From Hyphomicrobiales bacterium (lineage in GTDB: Bacteria; Pseudomonadota; Alphaproteobacteria; Rhizobiales; Rhizobiaceae): DNA of 64,000 nucleotides. The stretch spans positions 310,001 through 374,000 of the forward strand of contig UBZT01000010.1 of NCBI GenBank assembly GCA_900470155.1. The letters are read 5' to 3'. The notes under the pieces are model-generated. The model did no database searches, had not been told where the DNA came from, and saw only the letters and a program-made list of their open reading frames with translations. Position 1 is the stretch's first letter. Each line of letters opens with the position of its first letter. Shown here one piece after another: positions 54,700 through 64,000 of the stretch. The translations under genes and the position numbers were made by a program.

Positions 54700-54756
54700 G
54701 GCAGTTATTCCCCAGATGTCTTCCGTTCTTAGGAAGTTTCACCCGCAATGAACAGG

Positions 54757-54790
54757 AAAAGGCGGCGGGACATTTCTGTCCGCCGCCTTT
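54757..54790 (-). terminator. Intrinsic terminator of lolA
   Basis: On the minus strand AAAGGCGGCGG pairs with CCGCCGCCTTT, followed by TTTCC. An inner ACA/TGT helix tightens the loop. It lies 22 bases past the lolA stop and separates it from xthA. Confidence 0.85.
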
Positions 54791-54811
54791 CTCCACAAGT
54801 GAGACTTGCAA

Positions 54812-55468
54812 TCAGCGTTGCTGGTTGTGAACGTCCGCATAGGGAATTTCAAAGACGGTCTGGTCGAAATCGACACCCGTCTGGACGTTGAAAATCATCA
54901 CCGACGTGTCTTTTTTCTGCAGGTCGGTGATCGTCCATTGGCGCAGTTCGAAGGTCTTAGGGTCGAACATCAGGGTGATCGTCGAATCGCCGAGCAGCGT
55001 CTTGTCGCCCAGCACGATTGTGGTGAGGTCAGCCTCTTCCTTGACGTCGCGGACCATCTTGTTGCCCAGGTCGATGCGCTCGGCCAAAAGCAGGCTGAGC
55101 GGCGTCTTCGACAGCGGATAAAGATCCCAGGTCTTCAGCTTGGTATTGCCGATCACGACATTCTTGCCGTCGGCGATCACGCGCATCGGCGACGGCTTCT
55201 CGTAGTTGAAGCGCAGCTTGCCGGGACGCTGGATGAAAAACTTGCCGCCGGTCTGCTCGCCACGCGGGCCGAACTGGACAAATTCGCCCATCATGTTCTT
55301 CACGCTGGAGAAATGGTCGGCGATCTTCTGGGCGGCATCGGTCGCGGCAAACGCAGGCATCGGCGGCAGGGCGGCAAAGGCCATGAAAGCTGCAGCGCCC
55401 AGGACGAACTGGCGACGGCTGGTCAACGCAGGCAGGAAGGCCTCGCGTTCTGCATTATCTTCACTCAT
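54812..55468 (-). CDS. lolA: Outer-membrane lipoprotein carrier protein LolA family
   Basis: A 218-residue protein from ATG 55468 (GGAG site). Residues 17-40 form a twin-arginine-like signal (SRRQFVLGAAAFMAFAAL, ending AFAATDA), unusual for LolA, which is normally Sec-exported. The mature part follows the LolA plan: FSSVKNMMGEFVQFGPRGEQ, GKFFIQRPGKLRFNYEKPSP, KTWDLYPLSKTPLSLLL and a closing QTGVDFDQTVFEIP. It should shuttle lipoproteins across the periplasm. Confidence 0.9.
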   Translation of the reverse strand: MSEDNAEREAFLPALTSRRQFVLGAAAFMAFAALPPMPAFAATDAAQKIADHFSSVKNMMGEFVQFGPRGEQTGGKFFIQRPGKLRFNYEKPSPMRVIADGKNVVIGNTKLKTWDLYPLSKTPLSLLLAERIDLGNKMVRDVKEEADLTTIVLGDKTLLGDSTITLMFDPKTFELRQWTITDLQKKDTSVMIFNVQTGVDFDQTVFEIPYADVHNQQR

Positions 55469-55574
55469 CCGGTACTCCTTCATATGCGTGCATGTCTTGC
55501 CGAAAAAGGCGGCGGCTTCATGACGCAAGCCTGCGCGTCCAGTGCGGCAACTCGTCCCAGTCGCAGTTGTTCCA

Positions 55575-58253
55575 TCACCTTTCGATGTCGGATTCGGTTG
55601 GCACGAGGATCTCGCGTTTGCCGGCGTGATTGGCCGGCCCGATGATGCCTTCCTTCTCCATGCGCTCGATCAGCGAGGCGGCACGGTTGTAGCCGATGCC
55701 GAGGCGGCGCTGGACGTAGGAGGTCGACGCCTTGCCGTCACGGAGCACGATGGCGACCGCCTGGTCATAGGGATCGTCGGATTCCGACAGGTTTGAGGTG
55801 CCGGCCGGTCCGCCGCCATCCTCGCTTTCGTCATCATCGACGGTAATCGCTTCCAGATATTGCGGCGAGCCCTGGGTCTTCAGATAGGCGACGATTTCCT
55901 CGACCTCGGTGTCGGACACGAACGGTCCGTGCACGCGCTGGATGCGGCCACCGCCGGCCATGTAGAGCATGTCGCCCATGCCGAGCAGCTGTTCGGCCCC
56001 CTGCTCGCCGAGAATGGTGCGGCTGTCGATCTTCGACGTCACCTGGAAGGAGATACGGGTCGGGAAATTCGCCTTGATCGTGCCGGTGATGACGTCGACC
56101 GACGGCCGCTGCGTCGCCATGATTACATGGATGCCCGCCGCACGTGCCATCTGTGCCAGACGCTGCACGGCGCCTTCGATGTCCTTGCCGGCGACCATCA
56201 TCAGGTCGGCCATCTCGTCGATGATCACGACGATATAAGGGATCGGCTGCAGGTCGAATTCTTCCGTCTCGTAGATCGCCTCGCCTGTCTGGCGGTCGAA
56301 GCCGGTCTGGACCGTGCGGGTCAAGACCTCACCCTTTTCCAGCGCCTGCTCGACGCGGCTGTTGAAGCCGTCGATATTGCGCACGCCGATCTTCGACATC
56401 TTCTTGTAGCGCTCTTCCATCTCGCGCACGGTCCATTTCAAGGCCACGACGGCCTTTTTCGGATCGGTGACGACGGGAGACAGCAGGTGCGGGATGCCGT
56501 CATAGACTGAGAGTTCGAGCATTTTCGGATCGATCATGATCAGCCGGCATTTTTCCGGCGACAACCGGTAGAGCAGCGACAGGATCATCGTGTTGATCGC
56601 GACAGACTTGCCCGATCCGGTGGTACCGGCCACCAGCAGATGCGGCATCTTGGCAAGGTCGGCGATGACAGGTTCGCCGCCGATAGTCTTGCCGAGCGCC
56701 ATGGCGAGCTTGGCCTTGTTGCCGTCGAAGTCCTTCGAGCCGATCAGTTCGCGCAGATAGACGGTCTCGCGTGTCTGGTTGGGCAATTCGATGCCGATCG
56801 CGTTGCGCCCGGGTACGACAGCGACACGCGCCGCGATCGCGCTCATCGAGCGGGCGATATCGTCGGCAAGGCCGATGACGCGCGACGACTTGATGCCCGG
56901 TGCCGGCTCCAGTTCGTAGAGCGTGACGACGGGACCGGGACGCACATGGATGATTTCGCCCTTGACGCCGAAGTCGTCGAGCACGCCTTCGAGCAGGCGG
57001 GCATTGTGTTCCAGCGCCTCGGCCGACAGCGTCGCGTCGCGGGCGACCGCGCGCGGTTCGGCCAGGAGATGCACCGAAGGAAGCTGGAAACCGTCCGGCC
57101 GCAGCAGCGAGCCCTGCGCATCGCGCTCGACCCGGGCGCCGGGCTTGGGGCGGCTGGCGGGCGCGGAGACGCGCGGCGAACTGCGACCGGCGCCAAGATT
57201 GCGCGATGGGGCCGCGGGGGCAGAATTCCAGTCGTCCTCGTCATCCGGCAGGATTCCGGCCGGACGGGGCATGTCATCCATGTCGAACGCGCCATCATCA
57301 TCGTCGAAATGGCCGCTGGTCATCGGCGGTGGCGAGACGATGGATCGCGTTGTGGCGCGCGGCGCGCCATCGAGCACCGGTTCCTGGCGGGCATGCAAGG
57401 CGGGCGCCTTCGGCCGGCTCGGCTCGTTCAAAGTGCCGAATTCGTCATCGTTGAAGTCGTAGGGCTGGTCGAAGTCGCGGCGGCTGCGCTCGGCCGGCTT
57501 TAGGCCGAACAGCCGGCGCATGCGCGCCCGCGTCGTGTACCAGTTGTGGGCAATCGCGCCGAGCGCCAGGGCAATCGGACCTTCCGGCTCATCCTCGTCA
57601 TCGGCCTCGATCGATTGCGCCAGGCTGCGGCTCTTGTCTGCCGGGGCTTTGATCTGGGGCGTATGGATCTCCGGCTCGCTGCGCCCGATGATGCCGGCGG
57701 CAAACAGCATCAGCCACGCGGTCGGCGCGGCAAGGATGGCCCCCATCACCAAGGCGAATGTACCGGTCGGATAGGCACCGATGAACAGAGCCGGGAAGCG
57801 CAGGATCAGGTCGCCGAGAACCCCACCCGTACCGCTCGGCAGCGGCCATGTCAGCGGCGGCGGAAAGCAGCCGACGGTGGCGGCGGCAACCAGTGCGCCC
57901 ACCAGCCAGGCGGCGAGGCGAGCCGGCACGCGGGTCAGTCTGCGTCCGCCGATCAAGGCGAAGGACCAAGCGAGCACTGGCAACAGCGCCAGCAGACTGG
58001 CAAGGCCGAAGAATTGCATCATCAGATCGGCAAAGACCGCACCCCAGAGACCGAGGATGTTGGTCGGCTGATTGTCGGTCGCATAGGACAGGCTCGGATC
58101 CGCGACATTCCAGGTGGCCAGAGATGCAACCGCGAGAACCAGCAGCAGGAAAAGGCCGAAACCGGCCAGCGAGAACATCTGACGCACCACGAAAGCAGTC
58201 AGCACGAAGCGAGCCGGGTGATCGGGAAGCGCTGCCGAATTTCCTCTGTCCAT
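55575..58253 (-). CDS. ftsK: DNA translocase FtsK
   Basis: An 892-residue FtsK from ATG 58253. The N-terminal part, residues about 20-215, has four to five membrane helices. A Pro/Ala/Asp-rich linker follows at about 215-420. The motor domain carries Walker [15 protein letters not shown], Walker [14 protein letters not shown] and [17 protein letters not shown]. The C-terminal gamma winged helix, [17 protein letters not shown], recognises polar DNA sequences. It pumps chromosomal DNA at the septum and activates dimer resolution. The open frame continues upstream of 58253 without membrane-protein character, so that part is excluded. Confidence 0.95.
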   Translation of the reverse strand: MDRGNSAALPDHPARFVLTAFVVRQMFSLAGFGLFLLLVLAVASLATWNVADPSLSYATDNQPTNILGLWGAVFADLMMQFFGLASLLALLPVLAWSFALIGGRRLTRVPARLAAWLVGALVAAATVGCFPPPLTWPLPSGTGGVLGDLILRFPALFIGAYPTGTFALVMGAILAAPTAWLMLFAAGIIGRSEPEIHTPQIKAPADKSRSLAQSIEADDEDEPEGPIALALGAIAHNWYTTRARMRRLFGLKPAERSRRDFDQPYDFNDDEFGTLNEPSRPKAPALHARQEPVLDGAPRATTRSIVSPPPMTSGHFDDDDGAFDMDDMPRPAGILPDDEDDWNSAPAAPSRNLGAGRSSPRVSAPASRPKPGARVERDAQGSLLRPDGFQLPSVHLLAEPRAVARDATLSAEALEHNARLLEGVLDDFGVKGEIIHVRPGPVVTLYELEPAPGIKSSRVIGLADDIARSMSAIAARVAVVPGRNAIGIELPNQTRETVYLRELIGSKDFDGNKAKLAMALGKTIGGEPVIADLAKMPHLLVAGTTGSGKSVAINTMILSLLYRLSPEKCRLIMIDPKMLELSVYDGIPHLLSPVVTDPKKAVVALKWTVREMEERYKKMSKIGVRNIDGFNSRVEQALEKGEVLTRTVQTGFDRQTGEAIYETEEFDLQPIPYIVVIIDEMADLMMVAGKDIEGAVQRLAQMARAAGIHVIMATQRPSVDVITGTIKANFPTRISFQVTSKIDSRTILGEQGAEQLLGMGDMLYMAGGGRIQRVHGPFVSDTEVEEIVAYLKTQGSPQYLEAITVDDDESEDGGGPAGTSNLSESDDPYDQAVAIVLRDGKASTSYVQRRLGIGYNRAASLIERMEKEGIIGPANHAGKREILVPTESDIER

Positions 58254-58410
58254 GTGATTGCCTGCCCGTCCACGTGAGGTCACTGCTACGCCTTGCGCCG
58301 GCTGGGGAACCGGCATGGCTTTACGATACCCTACAGGCCCGAGGGTTAATGTGGCATTAACCATGGTGAGCCGATCGGCCCACAGGCAGGCCGAAACAGG
58401 ATTTGCGCAC

Positions 58411-58442
58411 AAAAAACGCCCGGGCCTTGCGGTCCGGGCGTT
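58411..58442 (-). terminator. Intrinsic terminator of amtB
   Basis: On the minus strand a 12-bp stem (AACGCCCGG with CCGGGCGTT, extended by G-T and two G-C pairs) around a four-base loop is followed by TTTT. It lies 43 bases past the amtB stop. Confidence 0.9.
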
Positions 58443-58485
58443 CGTGATGCTGGCGAGGTGACCGCGCCGGAGCGCGATCCGTCTC

Positions 58486-59847
58486 TTAGTTGTGGTAGGC
58501 AGCTTCGCCGTGCGAGGCGAGGTCGAGACCTTCGCGCTCGGCTTCGACCGGAACGCGCAGGCCAACGATGACGTCGGTGATCTTGAACAGGATGACCGAA
58601 CCGACACCGCACCATACGACGGTGACGAGCACTGCCTTTACCTGGGTGAAGAACTGCGCACCCATGGTCACGCCGTCTGCGTAGCCGATGCCGCCGAGCG
58701 AGGACGAGGCGAAGATGCCGGTTGCCAGCGCGCCGAACAGACCGCCGATACCATGGACGCCGAAGACGTCAGCGGTGTCGTCGTAGCCGAACTTGTTCTT
58801 GATCACGGAGACGAAGAAGTAGCACAGCGGGGAGACGATCAGGCCCATGACGATCGCGCCCATCGGGCCGGCAATGCCGGCGGCCGGGGTGATGACGACG
58901 AGACCGGCGATCATGCCGGAAGCCGCGCCCAGCATGGATGCCTTGCCGCGGGTGAAGGTTTCGACGATCGACCAGGACACAACAGCGGCAGCCGTTGCAC
59001 CGAAGGTGTTGATCGTGGCGAGCATGGCGCCGCCGGTGGCTTCGAGGTTCGAGCCGGCATTGAAGCCGAACCAGCCGAACCAGAGCATGGCCGCACCAAC
59101 AAGGGTAAGGGTCATGGAATGCGGAGCCATCATGTCCTTGCCGTAGCCGGTACGCTTGCCGACCATGATCGCGCCAACCAGACCGGCAACACCGGCATTG
59201 ATGTGCACGACGGTACCGCCGGCGAAGTCAAGCGCGCCCCAGCCGAAGATCAGGCCGTTTGCGTCCCAGACCATGTGGGCGATCGGGAAGTAGATGAACG
59301 TGACCCAGAGCAGGCAGAAAAGAACCGATGCCGAGAACTTGATGCGTTCGGCAAAGGCGCCGACGATCAGGGCCGGGGTGATGGCGGCGAACGTCATCTG
59401 GAAGACGATGAAGATGTATTCCGGAATGACGGCGTCCGAGAAGGTTGCCGCCGTGCTGTCTGGCGTGACTCCGGCCAGGAAGAGCTTGGCGAACCCGCCG
59501 AAATACGGGTTCGTCGATCCGCCGAAGGCGAAGGAGTAGCCGTAGAGAACCCATGCGATCATGATCGCAGAGCCGATAACCGTGCACTGCATGAGAACGG
59601 AGAGCATGTTCTTGGCGCGCACGAGACCGCCGTAGAACAGGGCAAGGCCCGGGATCAGCATGAACAGGACGAGGATGGTGCAGACGAACATGAAGGCGGT
59701 GTCGCCCTTGTTCGGAACCGGTGCGGCAGCGACCGCCTCGGCAGCAGCGGGTGCTGCTTCCTGCGCGAAGGCGACAACCGGCGCCAGCATTGCTGCCGAC
59801 GCGGCGCCAATGCGCAGCAATGTGGAATTCAACTTGGCAAATGACAT
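58486..59847 (-). CDS. amtB: Ammonium transporter AmtB
   Basis: A 453-residue ammonium channel. A signal peptide (ending VVAFAQEA) and an Ala-rich periplasmic linker precede eleven membrane segments. Pore features include [12 protein letters not shown], the helix with [17 protein letters not shown] (conserved His) and [15 protein letters not shown] (second pore His). It imports ammonium and is blocked by GlnK. It lies 27 bases after glnK in one operon. Confidence 0.97.
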   Translation of the reverse strand: MSFAKLNSTLLRIGAASAAMLAPVVAFAQEAAPAAAEAVAAAPVPNKGDTAFMFVCTILVLFMLIPGLALFYGGLVRAKNMLSVLMQCTVIGSAIMIAWVLYGYSFAFGGSTNPYFGGFAKLFLAGVTPDSTAATFSDAVIPEYIFIVFQMTFAAITPALIVGAFAERIKFSASVLFCLLWVTFIYFPIAHMVWDANGLIFGWGALDFAGGTVVHINAGVAGLVGAIMVGKRTGYGKDMMAPHSMTLTLVGAAMLWFGWFGFNAGSNLEATGGAMLATINTFGATAAAVVSWSIVETFTRGKASMLGAASGMIAGLVVITPAAGIAGPMGAIVMGLIVSPLCYFFVSVIKNKFGYDDTADVFGVHGIGGLFGALATGIFASSSLGGIGYADGVTMGAQFFTQVKAVLVTVVWCGVGSVILFKITDVIVGLRVPVEAEREGLDLASHGEAAYHN

Positions 59848-59874
59848 CAGAAAAAACTCCCCTAGCGGCCGTTC

Positions 59875-60319
<445 letters not shown>

Positions 60320-60403
60320 GTTTGGAGGATGGGTAATAAGTTATTGAAATGTAAAGGATATAAAGATGCGATCTAATAAACAGGCAAATGAACGGGCGCT
60401 GGG

Positions 60404-60420
60404 CGCACAAAATATGTGCA
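60404..60420. promoter_or_regulatory. NtrC-type enhancer site upstream of glnK
   Basis: Read on the minus strand, TGCAC-N7-GTGCG is a 17-base dyad matching the NtrC site TGCAC-N7-GTGCA except for its last base. It lies about 100 bases upstream of the sigma-54 promoter, a normal enhancer distance. Confidence 0.65.
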
Positions 60421-60442
60421 AAAAAACAAAATCGCCCGCATT

Positions 60443-61327
60443 TTAATCATTTGCTCTTTTGCGGATCAACCCCTCCTGGGCGACCGACGCGACGAGCCGG
60501 CCATCCCGGGTGAAAATGCTACCGCGGGTCATGCCGCGCGCACCGGCCGCACTCGGGCTGTCCTGGGTATAGAGCAGCCAGTCGTCGAGCTTGCAGGGCC
60601 GGTGGAACCACATCGCATGATCGAGGCTGGCCACCTGAAGCTCCGGATCGAAGATCGATGTGCCATGCGCATACAGCGAGGTGTCGAGCAGCGTCATGTC
60701 GGAGAGATAGGCAAGGATCGCTGCCTGATAGTGCTTGTCCTCGGGAACGACGCCGGCAGCGCGGACCCAGATATGCGCCTGCGGGTCGAGCTTTTCCTTC
60801 GACAGGTAATGCACCATAGACACGGGACGGATTTCGATCGGCCGTTCCCGGCCCCAGTATTTTTTCACCGTGTCCGGAGCCCTGGCGAGAAAAGCCTCGC
60901 GAAATTCCATCTCGCCCATCAGTTGCTCAGGCTGCGGCACATCGGGAATGGCGGCCTGGTGGTCGAAACCCGGCTCCTCCAACTGGAAGGAGGCGGACAT
61001 GGAGAAGATGGCCTTGCCGTGCTGGATCGCCACGACCCGGCGGGTGGTGAAGCTCGCACCGTCGCGAATGCGTTCGACCTGATAGACGATCGGTACCGAG
61101 GGATCGCCGGGCCGCATGAAATAGGCATGCAGTGAATGCACCAGGCGATCTTCGTCGACGCAGCGCTGCGCTGCCATCAGCGCCTGGGCTATCACCAGCC
61201 CGCCGAAGACGCGTTGCCAGCCATTCTGTGGGCTGTTGCCGCGAAACAGGTTTTCCTCGAGCTTTTCCAGATCGAGGCGCTCGATCAGGTCCTGCATCGG
61301 TTTCGTCTGTTCATGTGGCTGCGACAT
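60443..61327 (-). CDS. tesB: Acyl-CoA thioesterase II
   Basis: A 294-residue double hot-dog thioesterase of the TesB type. It has LEENLFRGNSPQNGWQRVFGG and HSLHAYFMRPGDP in the first half, and YLSDMTLLDTSLYAHG, ASLDHAMWFHRP and RGMTRGSIFTRDGRLVAS in the second, covering the catalytic Asp, Thr and Gln region. It hydrolyses medium- and long-chain acyl-CoA. It lies upstream of the amtB-glnK control region on the same strand. Confidence 0.95.
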   Translation of the reverse strand: MSQPHEQTKPMQDLIERLDLEKLEENLFRGNSPQNGWQRVFGGLVIAQALMAAQRCVDEDRLVHSLHAYFMRPGDPSVPIVYQVERIRDGASFTTRRVVAIQHGKAIFSMSASFQLEEPGFDHQAAIPDVPQPEQLMGEMEFREAFLARAPDTVKKYWGRERPIEIRPVSMVHYLSKEKLDPQAHIWVRAAGVVPEDKHYQAAILAYLSDMTLLDTSLYAHGTSIFDPELQVASLDHAMWFHRPCKLDDWLLYTQDSPSAAGARGMTRGSIFTRDGRLVASVAQEGLIRKRAND

Positions 61328-61383
61328 AATGCATTGCTCCGCTTATAGGCACCCGTTCAAGGCTGATCTATATAGGTGGCAGA

Positions 61384-62625
61384 ATGTCTACAAGAGCAAA
61401 GGATTTCGCCATGCTGGATGTGCTGGTTGTCGGCGGCGGCTATGTCGGTCTTTCGGTTGCGGTTGCGATCAAGCAGGCTGCGCCGCATCTGAATGTCGAG
61501 GTGATCGAGGCGGCCCCGGAGACTGCCTGGACAAAGGATCCGCGCGCATCCGCCATCATCGCCGCTGCAACCAAGATGCTCGAAGTGTTTGGTCTCTGGG
61601 ACCGTATCCAGCCGGATGCCCAGCCGATCAACCGGATGATCGTCACCGATTCGAAGACCTCCGATCCGGTGCGCCCGGTGTTTCTCACCTTTGACGGCGC
61701 CGTCGAGGACGGGCGGCCCTTTGCCCACATGATCCCGAATGTCAGCATGGTGGCTGCCCTGCGCGATGCCTGCGCCACGGCTGGCATCATGATCCGCCAT
61801 GGTCTGCGCGCGACTGGTTTTCGCGACACCGGCCCGTCGGCCGAACTGACGCTCTCGGATGGTACCACGGTTGCCGCCCGCCTCGTGGTCGCCTGCGACG
61901 GCGTGCGCTCCAAGCTGCGCGATCTGGCCGGGATCAAGACCGTTACCTGGAATTACAATCAGTCCGGCATCGTCACCACGGTTGAGCATGAGCGCCCGCA
62001 CGAGGGCGTGGCGGAAGAGCATTTCCTGCCGGCCGGCCCGTTTGCCATCCTGCCGCTCAAAGGCAATCGCTCTTCGCTGGTCTGGACCGAGCGCACCGCC
62101 GATGCAGACCGTCTGGTCGCCTCGGACGACCTCGTTTTCGAGGCCGAGCTGGAGCGGCGCTTCGGCCACAAGCTTGGCCAGATCCGCGCGACCGAGGATC
62201 GCCGTGCCTTCCCGCTCGGACTGACGCTGGCGCGTGCCTTCGTCGCACCGCGGCTGGCGCTGGCGGGTGACGCGGCGCACGGCATCCATCCGATCTCGGG
62301 CCAGGGGCTCAATCTGGGTTTCAAGGATGTGGCGGCATTGGCCGAAACCGTCGTCGAGGCCGACCGGCTAGGGCTCGACATCGGTTCGCTCACCGTGCTC
62401 GAGCGCTACCAGACCTGGCGGCGCTTCGACACCTTCCGCATGGGCGTGACCACCGATGTGCTCAACCGCCTGTTTTCCAACGACCGCACGCCGGTCCGGG
62501 TCTTGCGGGATCTCGGCCTCGGGATCGTCGATCGCCTGCCGAGCCTCAAGGGTTATTTCATCCGCGAGGCGGCCGGCACATCGGCCGGCGGGGCGCCGCG
62601 GCTGCTGTCCGGCCAGTCTATCTGA
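61384..62625 (+). CDS. UbiH/UbiF/VisC-family FAD monooxygenase
   Basis: A 413-residue flavin monooxygenase. It has the FAD motif LDVLVVGGGYVGLSVAVA, the central RLVVACDGVRSKLRDLAG and the C-terminal FAD motif LALAGDAAHGIHPISGQGLNLGFKD. Members hydroxylate the ubiquinone ring; alphaproteobacteria have relaxed versions such as UbiL or UbiM, so the position hydroxylated cannot be stated. ATG at 61411 is a shorter alternative start. Confidence 0.93.
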   Translation: MSTRAKDFAMLDVLVVGGGYVGLSVAVAIKQAAPHLNVEVIEAAPETAWTKDPRASAIIAAATKMLEVFGLWDRIQPDAQPINRMIVTDSKTSDPVRPVFLTFDGAVEDGRPFAHMIPNVSMVAALRDACATAGIMIRHGLRATGFRDTGPSAELTLSDGTTVAARLVVACDGVRSKLRDLAGIKTVTWNYNQSGIVTTVEHERPHEGVAEEHFLPAGPFAILPLKGNRSSLVWTERTADADRLVASDDLVFEAELERRFGHKLGQIRATEDRRAFPLGLTLARAFVAPRLALAGDAAHGIHPISGQGLNLGFKDVAALAETVVEADRLGLDIGSLTVLERYQTWRRFDTFRMGVTTDVLNRLFSNDRTPVRVLRDLGLGIVDRLPSLKGYFIREAAGTSAGGAPRLLSGQSI

Positions 62626-62694
62626 AGGAATTCCTGTTCGGCCGGTATCAGCGGCGAGCGCTCGGCACCGTCCGGCAACGGTGTCAGCGACCGC

Positions 62695-62886
62695 TCAGTC
62701 TTCCAGCTTGCGGGCTTCCGATACCAGCATGATCGGGATCCCGTCCCGGATCGGATAGGCAAGCCGTGCCTTTTCCGAGATCAGTTCATTGTGTTCGCGA
62801 TCGAATTTCAGCGTGTTCTGCGTCAACGGGCAGACCAGCAGCTCGAGCAGTTTCGGATCGATCAGGCTGATGCGGTTGTCGACCAT
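62695..62886 (-). CDS. Trm112-family small protein
   Basis: A 63-residue protein from ATG 62886: [40 protein letters not shown] and [14 protein letters not shown]. This is the Trm112/YcaR family. In eukaryotes and archaea Trm112 activates methyltransferases; the bacterial role is less clear. Only one cysteine of the usual zinc set is seen (LVCPL). It follows the LON-domain gene after seven bases. Confidence 0.92.
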   Translation of the reverse strand: MVDNRISLIDPKLLELLVCPLTQNTLKFDREHNELISEKARLAYPIRDGIPIMLVSEARKLED

Positions 62887-62893
62887 GCAGCAC

Positions 62894-63571
62894 CTATTGC
62901 AGCATGCTGTCGGCATCGCCGAAGGTGCGCGCCAGCACGATTTCGGTAATGGCGATCAGCGTCTCGGCGCGGGTCTTCAGATCCGGGGCTTCGAGAAGCG
63001 CCTGCTTTTCCGCCGGACCGAAAGGCGACATCATCGACAGTGAATTGACCAGCGTCACATTGCTGGCGCGCTCGACGCTCTCCCAGTCCGCTTCAAGCTT
63101 GTTGGCCTCGAGATAGGCGCGGAAGGCGGCAAGCAGGCCGACACGATCGACCTGGCCCTCGTCCTCGCTGCTGCTGAGATCGGTCATGAAAGGGGCGATG
63201 TGGAACGTCCGGTAATGCTTGGAGCCTGCGACTTCCTCAAGCAGGCGGAACCGGCAGATGCCCGACAGCGAAATCACATAACGACCGTCACCGGTCTCGG
63301 TGAACGAGGTGATGCGACCGATGCAGCCAACCTGCGATAAAGCCGGCCGTTCCGGGAGTATATTGGTCTGCGGTTCGCTCATCGCCGGCTGGATCATGCC
63401 GATCAGCCGATTGCCGGAAAGTGCTGCGTCGAACAGCGCCAGATAGCGCGGTTCAAAGACATTCAGCGGCAACTGTCCACCCGGCAAAAGCAGCACGCCG
63501 GAGATCGGAAAAACCGGGATCGTCTCCGGCAGGTCACCCGCGGTCAGATATCTGGCATTTCCCACTTGCAT
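62894..63571 (-). CDS. LON substrate-binding domain protein
   Basis: A 225-residue protein from ATG 63571 containing only the N-terminal substrate-binding domain of Lon: [47 protein letters not shown] and a helical C terminus. No ATPase or protease domain is present. Such stand-alone proteins are widespread in alphaproteobacteria; their role is unknown. It is grouped with the Trm112 gene and, upstream, the thioredoxin/TPR gene. Confidence 0.93.
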   Translation of the reverse strand: MQVGNARYLTAGDLPETIPVFPISGVLLLPGGQLPLNVFEPRYLALFDAALSGNRLIGMIQPAMSEPQTNILPERPALSQVGCIGRITSFTETGDGRYVISLSGICRFRLLEEVAGSKHYRTFHIAPFMTDLSSSEDEGQVDRVGLLAAFRAYLEANKLEADWESVERASNVTLVNSLSMMSPFGPAEKQALLEAPDLKTRAETLIAITEIVLARTFGDADSMLQ

Positions 63572-63663
63572 CGAAGCACATCCTGTCCGGTCACAGCCGG
63601 CATTCACTCACGCTTCTCTATGTGGATCGCGCGCGGCAAATCTCAAGACCGCGCGCGGCTCCC

Positions 63664-64000
63664 TCACGAAAAGAGTATCGACGACAGTTTGCGGCGCGCC
63701 ATGATGGTGGCCGGATCCTTCGGTCCCCAGACCTCGAAAAACTGCAGCAGCTGGCGGCGTCCACCGTCGTCGTCATAGGCGCGATCGCGCCGCATGATCA
63801 GCAGCAGATGTTCGGCCGCTTCCTCGCGCCGGCCTTCGACATTGCGGATCTTGGCAAGCTTCATGCGCGCGTCGTGATCGTCGGGATCGAGCGACAGCGT
63901 GTGTTCAAGTGCCACCGGATCGCCGAGCTTGCGCGCCTCGTCGATCTGGTCGAGACGCTTCAATTGCGCCTGCACTTCCGGTGCCTTTGCCAGCTCTTCC
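63664..64000 (-). CDS. CnoX-like thioredoxin/TPR protein (5' part outside window)
   Basis: The last 112 codons of a minus-strand gene that runs off the window. The visible part is a helical tetratricopeptide-like region (KRLDQIDEARKLGDPVALEH, DPDDHDARMKLAKI, HLLLIMRRDRAYDDDGGRRQLLQFFEVWG), as in the C-terminal half of CnoX/YbbN holdase thioredoxins. The thioredoxin domain would lie upstream beyond base 64000, so its active site cannot be checked. Confidence 0.8.
   Translation of the reverse strand, partial: EELAKAPEVQAQLKRLDQIDEARKLGDPVALEHTLSLDPDDHDARMKLAKIRNVEGRREEAAEHLLLIMRRDRAYDDDGGRRQLLQFFEVWGPKDPATIMARRKLSSILFS

Noticed and set aside
58492..59844. A 450-codon plus-strand frame opposite amtB
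   Set aside because: Charged, repetitive translation typical of an antisense frame; amtB is unmistakable.

Overview
The window is a gene-dense, GC-rich alphaproteobacterial chromosome segment, almost certainly from the Rhizobiaceae (Agrobacterium/Rhizobium group). The strongest marker is gbpR next to chvE-gguA-gguB-gguC, the sugar-uptake locus known from Agrobacterium. Other rhizobial signs are the DUF2794, DUF2585 and DUF1223 genes, a chorismate mutase between ffh and rpsP, and an Ala-rich tail on L19. No rRNA, tRNA, CRISPR array, prophage or insertion sequence was seen. Most of the window looks like core chromosome. || 1-12.4 kb, sugar module: a partial DUF2794 gene, gbpR (LysR) divergent from chvE, then gguA/gguB (ABC transporter), gguC, an IlvD/Edd-type sugar-acid dehydratase, an arabinose/galactose 1-dehydrogenase, an alpha-ketoglutarate-semialdehyde dehydrogenase, dgoK and dgoA. 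Together these can oxidise D-galactose (DgoK/DgoA branch) and L-arabinose (semialdehyde dehydrogenase branch) with shared first steps. No lactonase gene is present. || 12.4-20.5 kb, siderophore-iron module: FhuF-like reductase, fhuC-fhuD-fhuB on the minus strand, an AraC regulator and a TonB-dependent receptor. No siderophore biosynthesis genes are seen, so uptake of foreign siderophores is likely. Two TGA-N9-TCA boxes (candidate RirA sites) lie upstream of its genes. || 20.7-33.3 kb, housekeeping: DUF1223, aconitase, ccmABCDG, a higBA toxin-antitoxin pair, then a minus-strand run dapF-mtaB-ftsY-yciB-DUF2585. || 33.3-42.5 kb: a metallo-beta-lactamase-fold hydrolase, a chemoreceptor, ffh-chorismate mutase-rpsP, rimM-trmD, a TauE/SafE permease and rplS. 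|| 42.5-45.2 kb, the most interesting locus: a DUF2946 protein with a CEAC motif and a C-terminal RAPP motif heads a Crp/Fnr regulator gene and a PepSY membrane protein gene. This matches a recently described copper-sensing upstream-ORF mechanism but with a different downstream cargo. || 45.3-64 kb: an amino-acid ABC transporter without its ATPase, ppk2, leuC, an EamA exporter, an aldo/keto reductase, an L,D-transpeptidase, a CenR-like response regulator, a small cNMP-binding protein, xthA, lolA, ftsK, amtB-glnK with a sigma-54/NtrC-type control region, tesB, a UbiH-family monooxygenase, a Trm112-like protein, a LON-domain protein and the end of a CnoX-like gene.
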